In this document: in pieces, positions 5,990 to 6,007 of the stretch
How positions within the stretch are numbered: position 1 is the stretch's first letter
How the letters are laid out: each line of letters begins with the position of its first letter
Source of the DNA: an uncultured Eubacteriales bacterium
GTDB lineage: Bacteria > Bacillota > Clostridia > Oscillospirales > Oscillospiraceae
Reading direction: 5' to 3'
DNA: 6,007 nucleotides
Assembly (NCBI GenBank): GCA_900556535.1
Contig: USPI01000090.1
Location: forward strand, 1-6,007
Program-made: the position numbers and the translations under genes
Notes under the pieces: model-generated
Databases searched by the model: none
What the model was told of the DNA's origin: nothing
Seen by the model: only the letters and a program-made list of their open reading frames with translations

Positions 5990-6007
5990 CGATATTTATA
6001 CATATAT

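Overview
The window looks like chromosomal DNA from an anaerobic gut-type Firmicute (Clostridia, perhaps Oscillospiraceae-like). This is inferred from the GC-rich coding sequence combined with canonical sigma-A type promoter and Shine-Dalgarno signals, a PucR-type regulator, and a very large surface protein ending in a Gram-positive sortase signal of the PKTGD type. No species can be named from the sequence alone.

Layout. Bases 2-76 (+) appear to be the last codons of an upstream gene, plausibly a LysR-type regulator. A strong promoter (TTGATT, 17-bp spacer, TATAAT; 92-120) follows, then a perfect inverted repeat in the leader (134-150), a ribosome binding site, and a 399-residue PucR/CdaR-type regulator (169-1368, +). 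A perfect 17-bp stem flanked by A and T tracts (1373-1410) lies between this gene and a convergent gene and should terminate transcription from both sides. Most of the rest (1432-5517, -) is one gene for a 1361-residue secreted, wall-anchored protein. It has a signal peptide, an extremely cysteine-rich acidic N-terminal third, an Ig-like segment, a string of paired-cysteine modules, two InlB-B-like beta repeats, a Gly/Pro/Asp linker and a PPKTG anchor. Upstream of it on the same strand, separated by 60 bases, is a 127-residue protein that looks like a stand-alone receiver domain with its phosphorylation residues replaced (5578-5961, -). The final 46 bases are the AT-rich leader or promoter region of that gene.

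How the parts may work together. The receiver-like gene and the surface-protein gene are co-directional, close, and have no terminator that I can see between them, so they may be one transcription unit. The PucR-type regulator is convergent to them and has its own promoter, so any link to the surface protein is only positional. The features most worth following up are the cysteine-rich region of the surface protein, which I cannot assign to a named family, and its pairing with a degenerate receiver protein.
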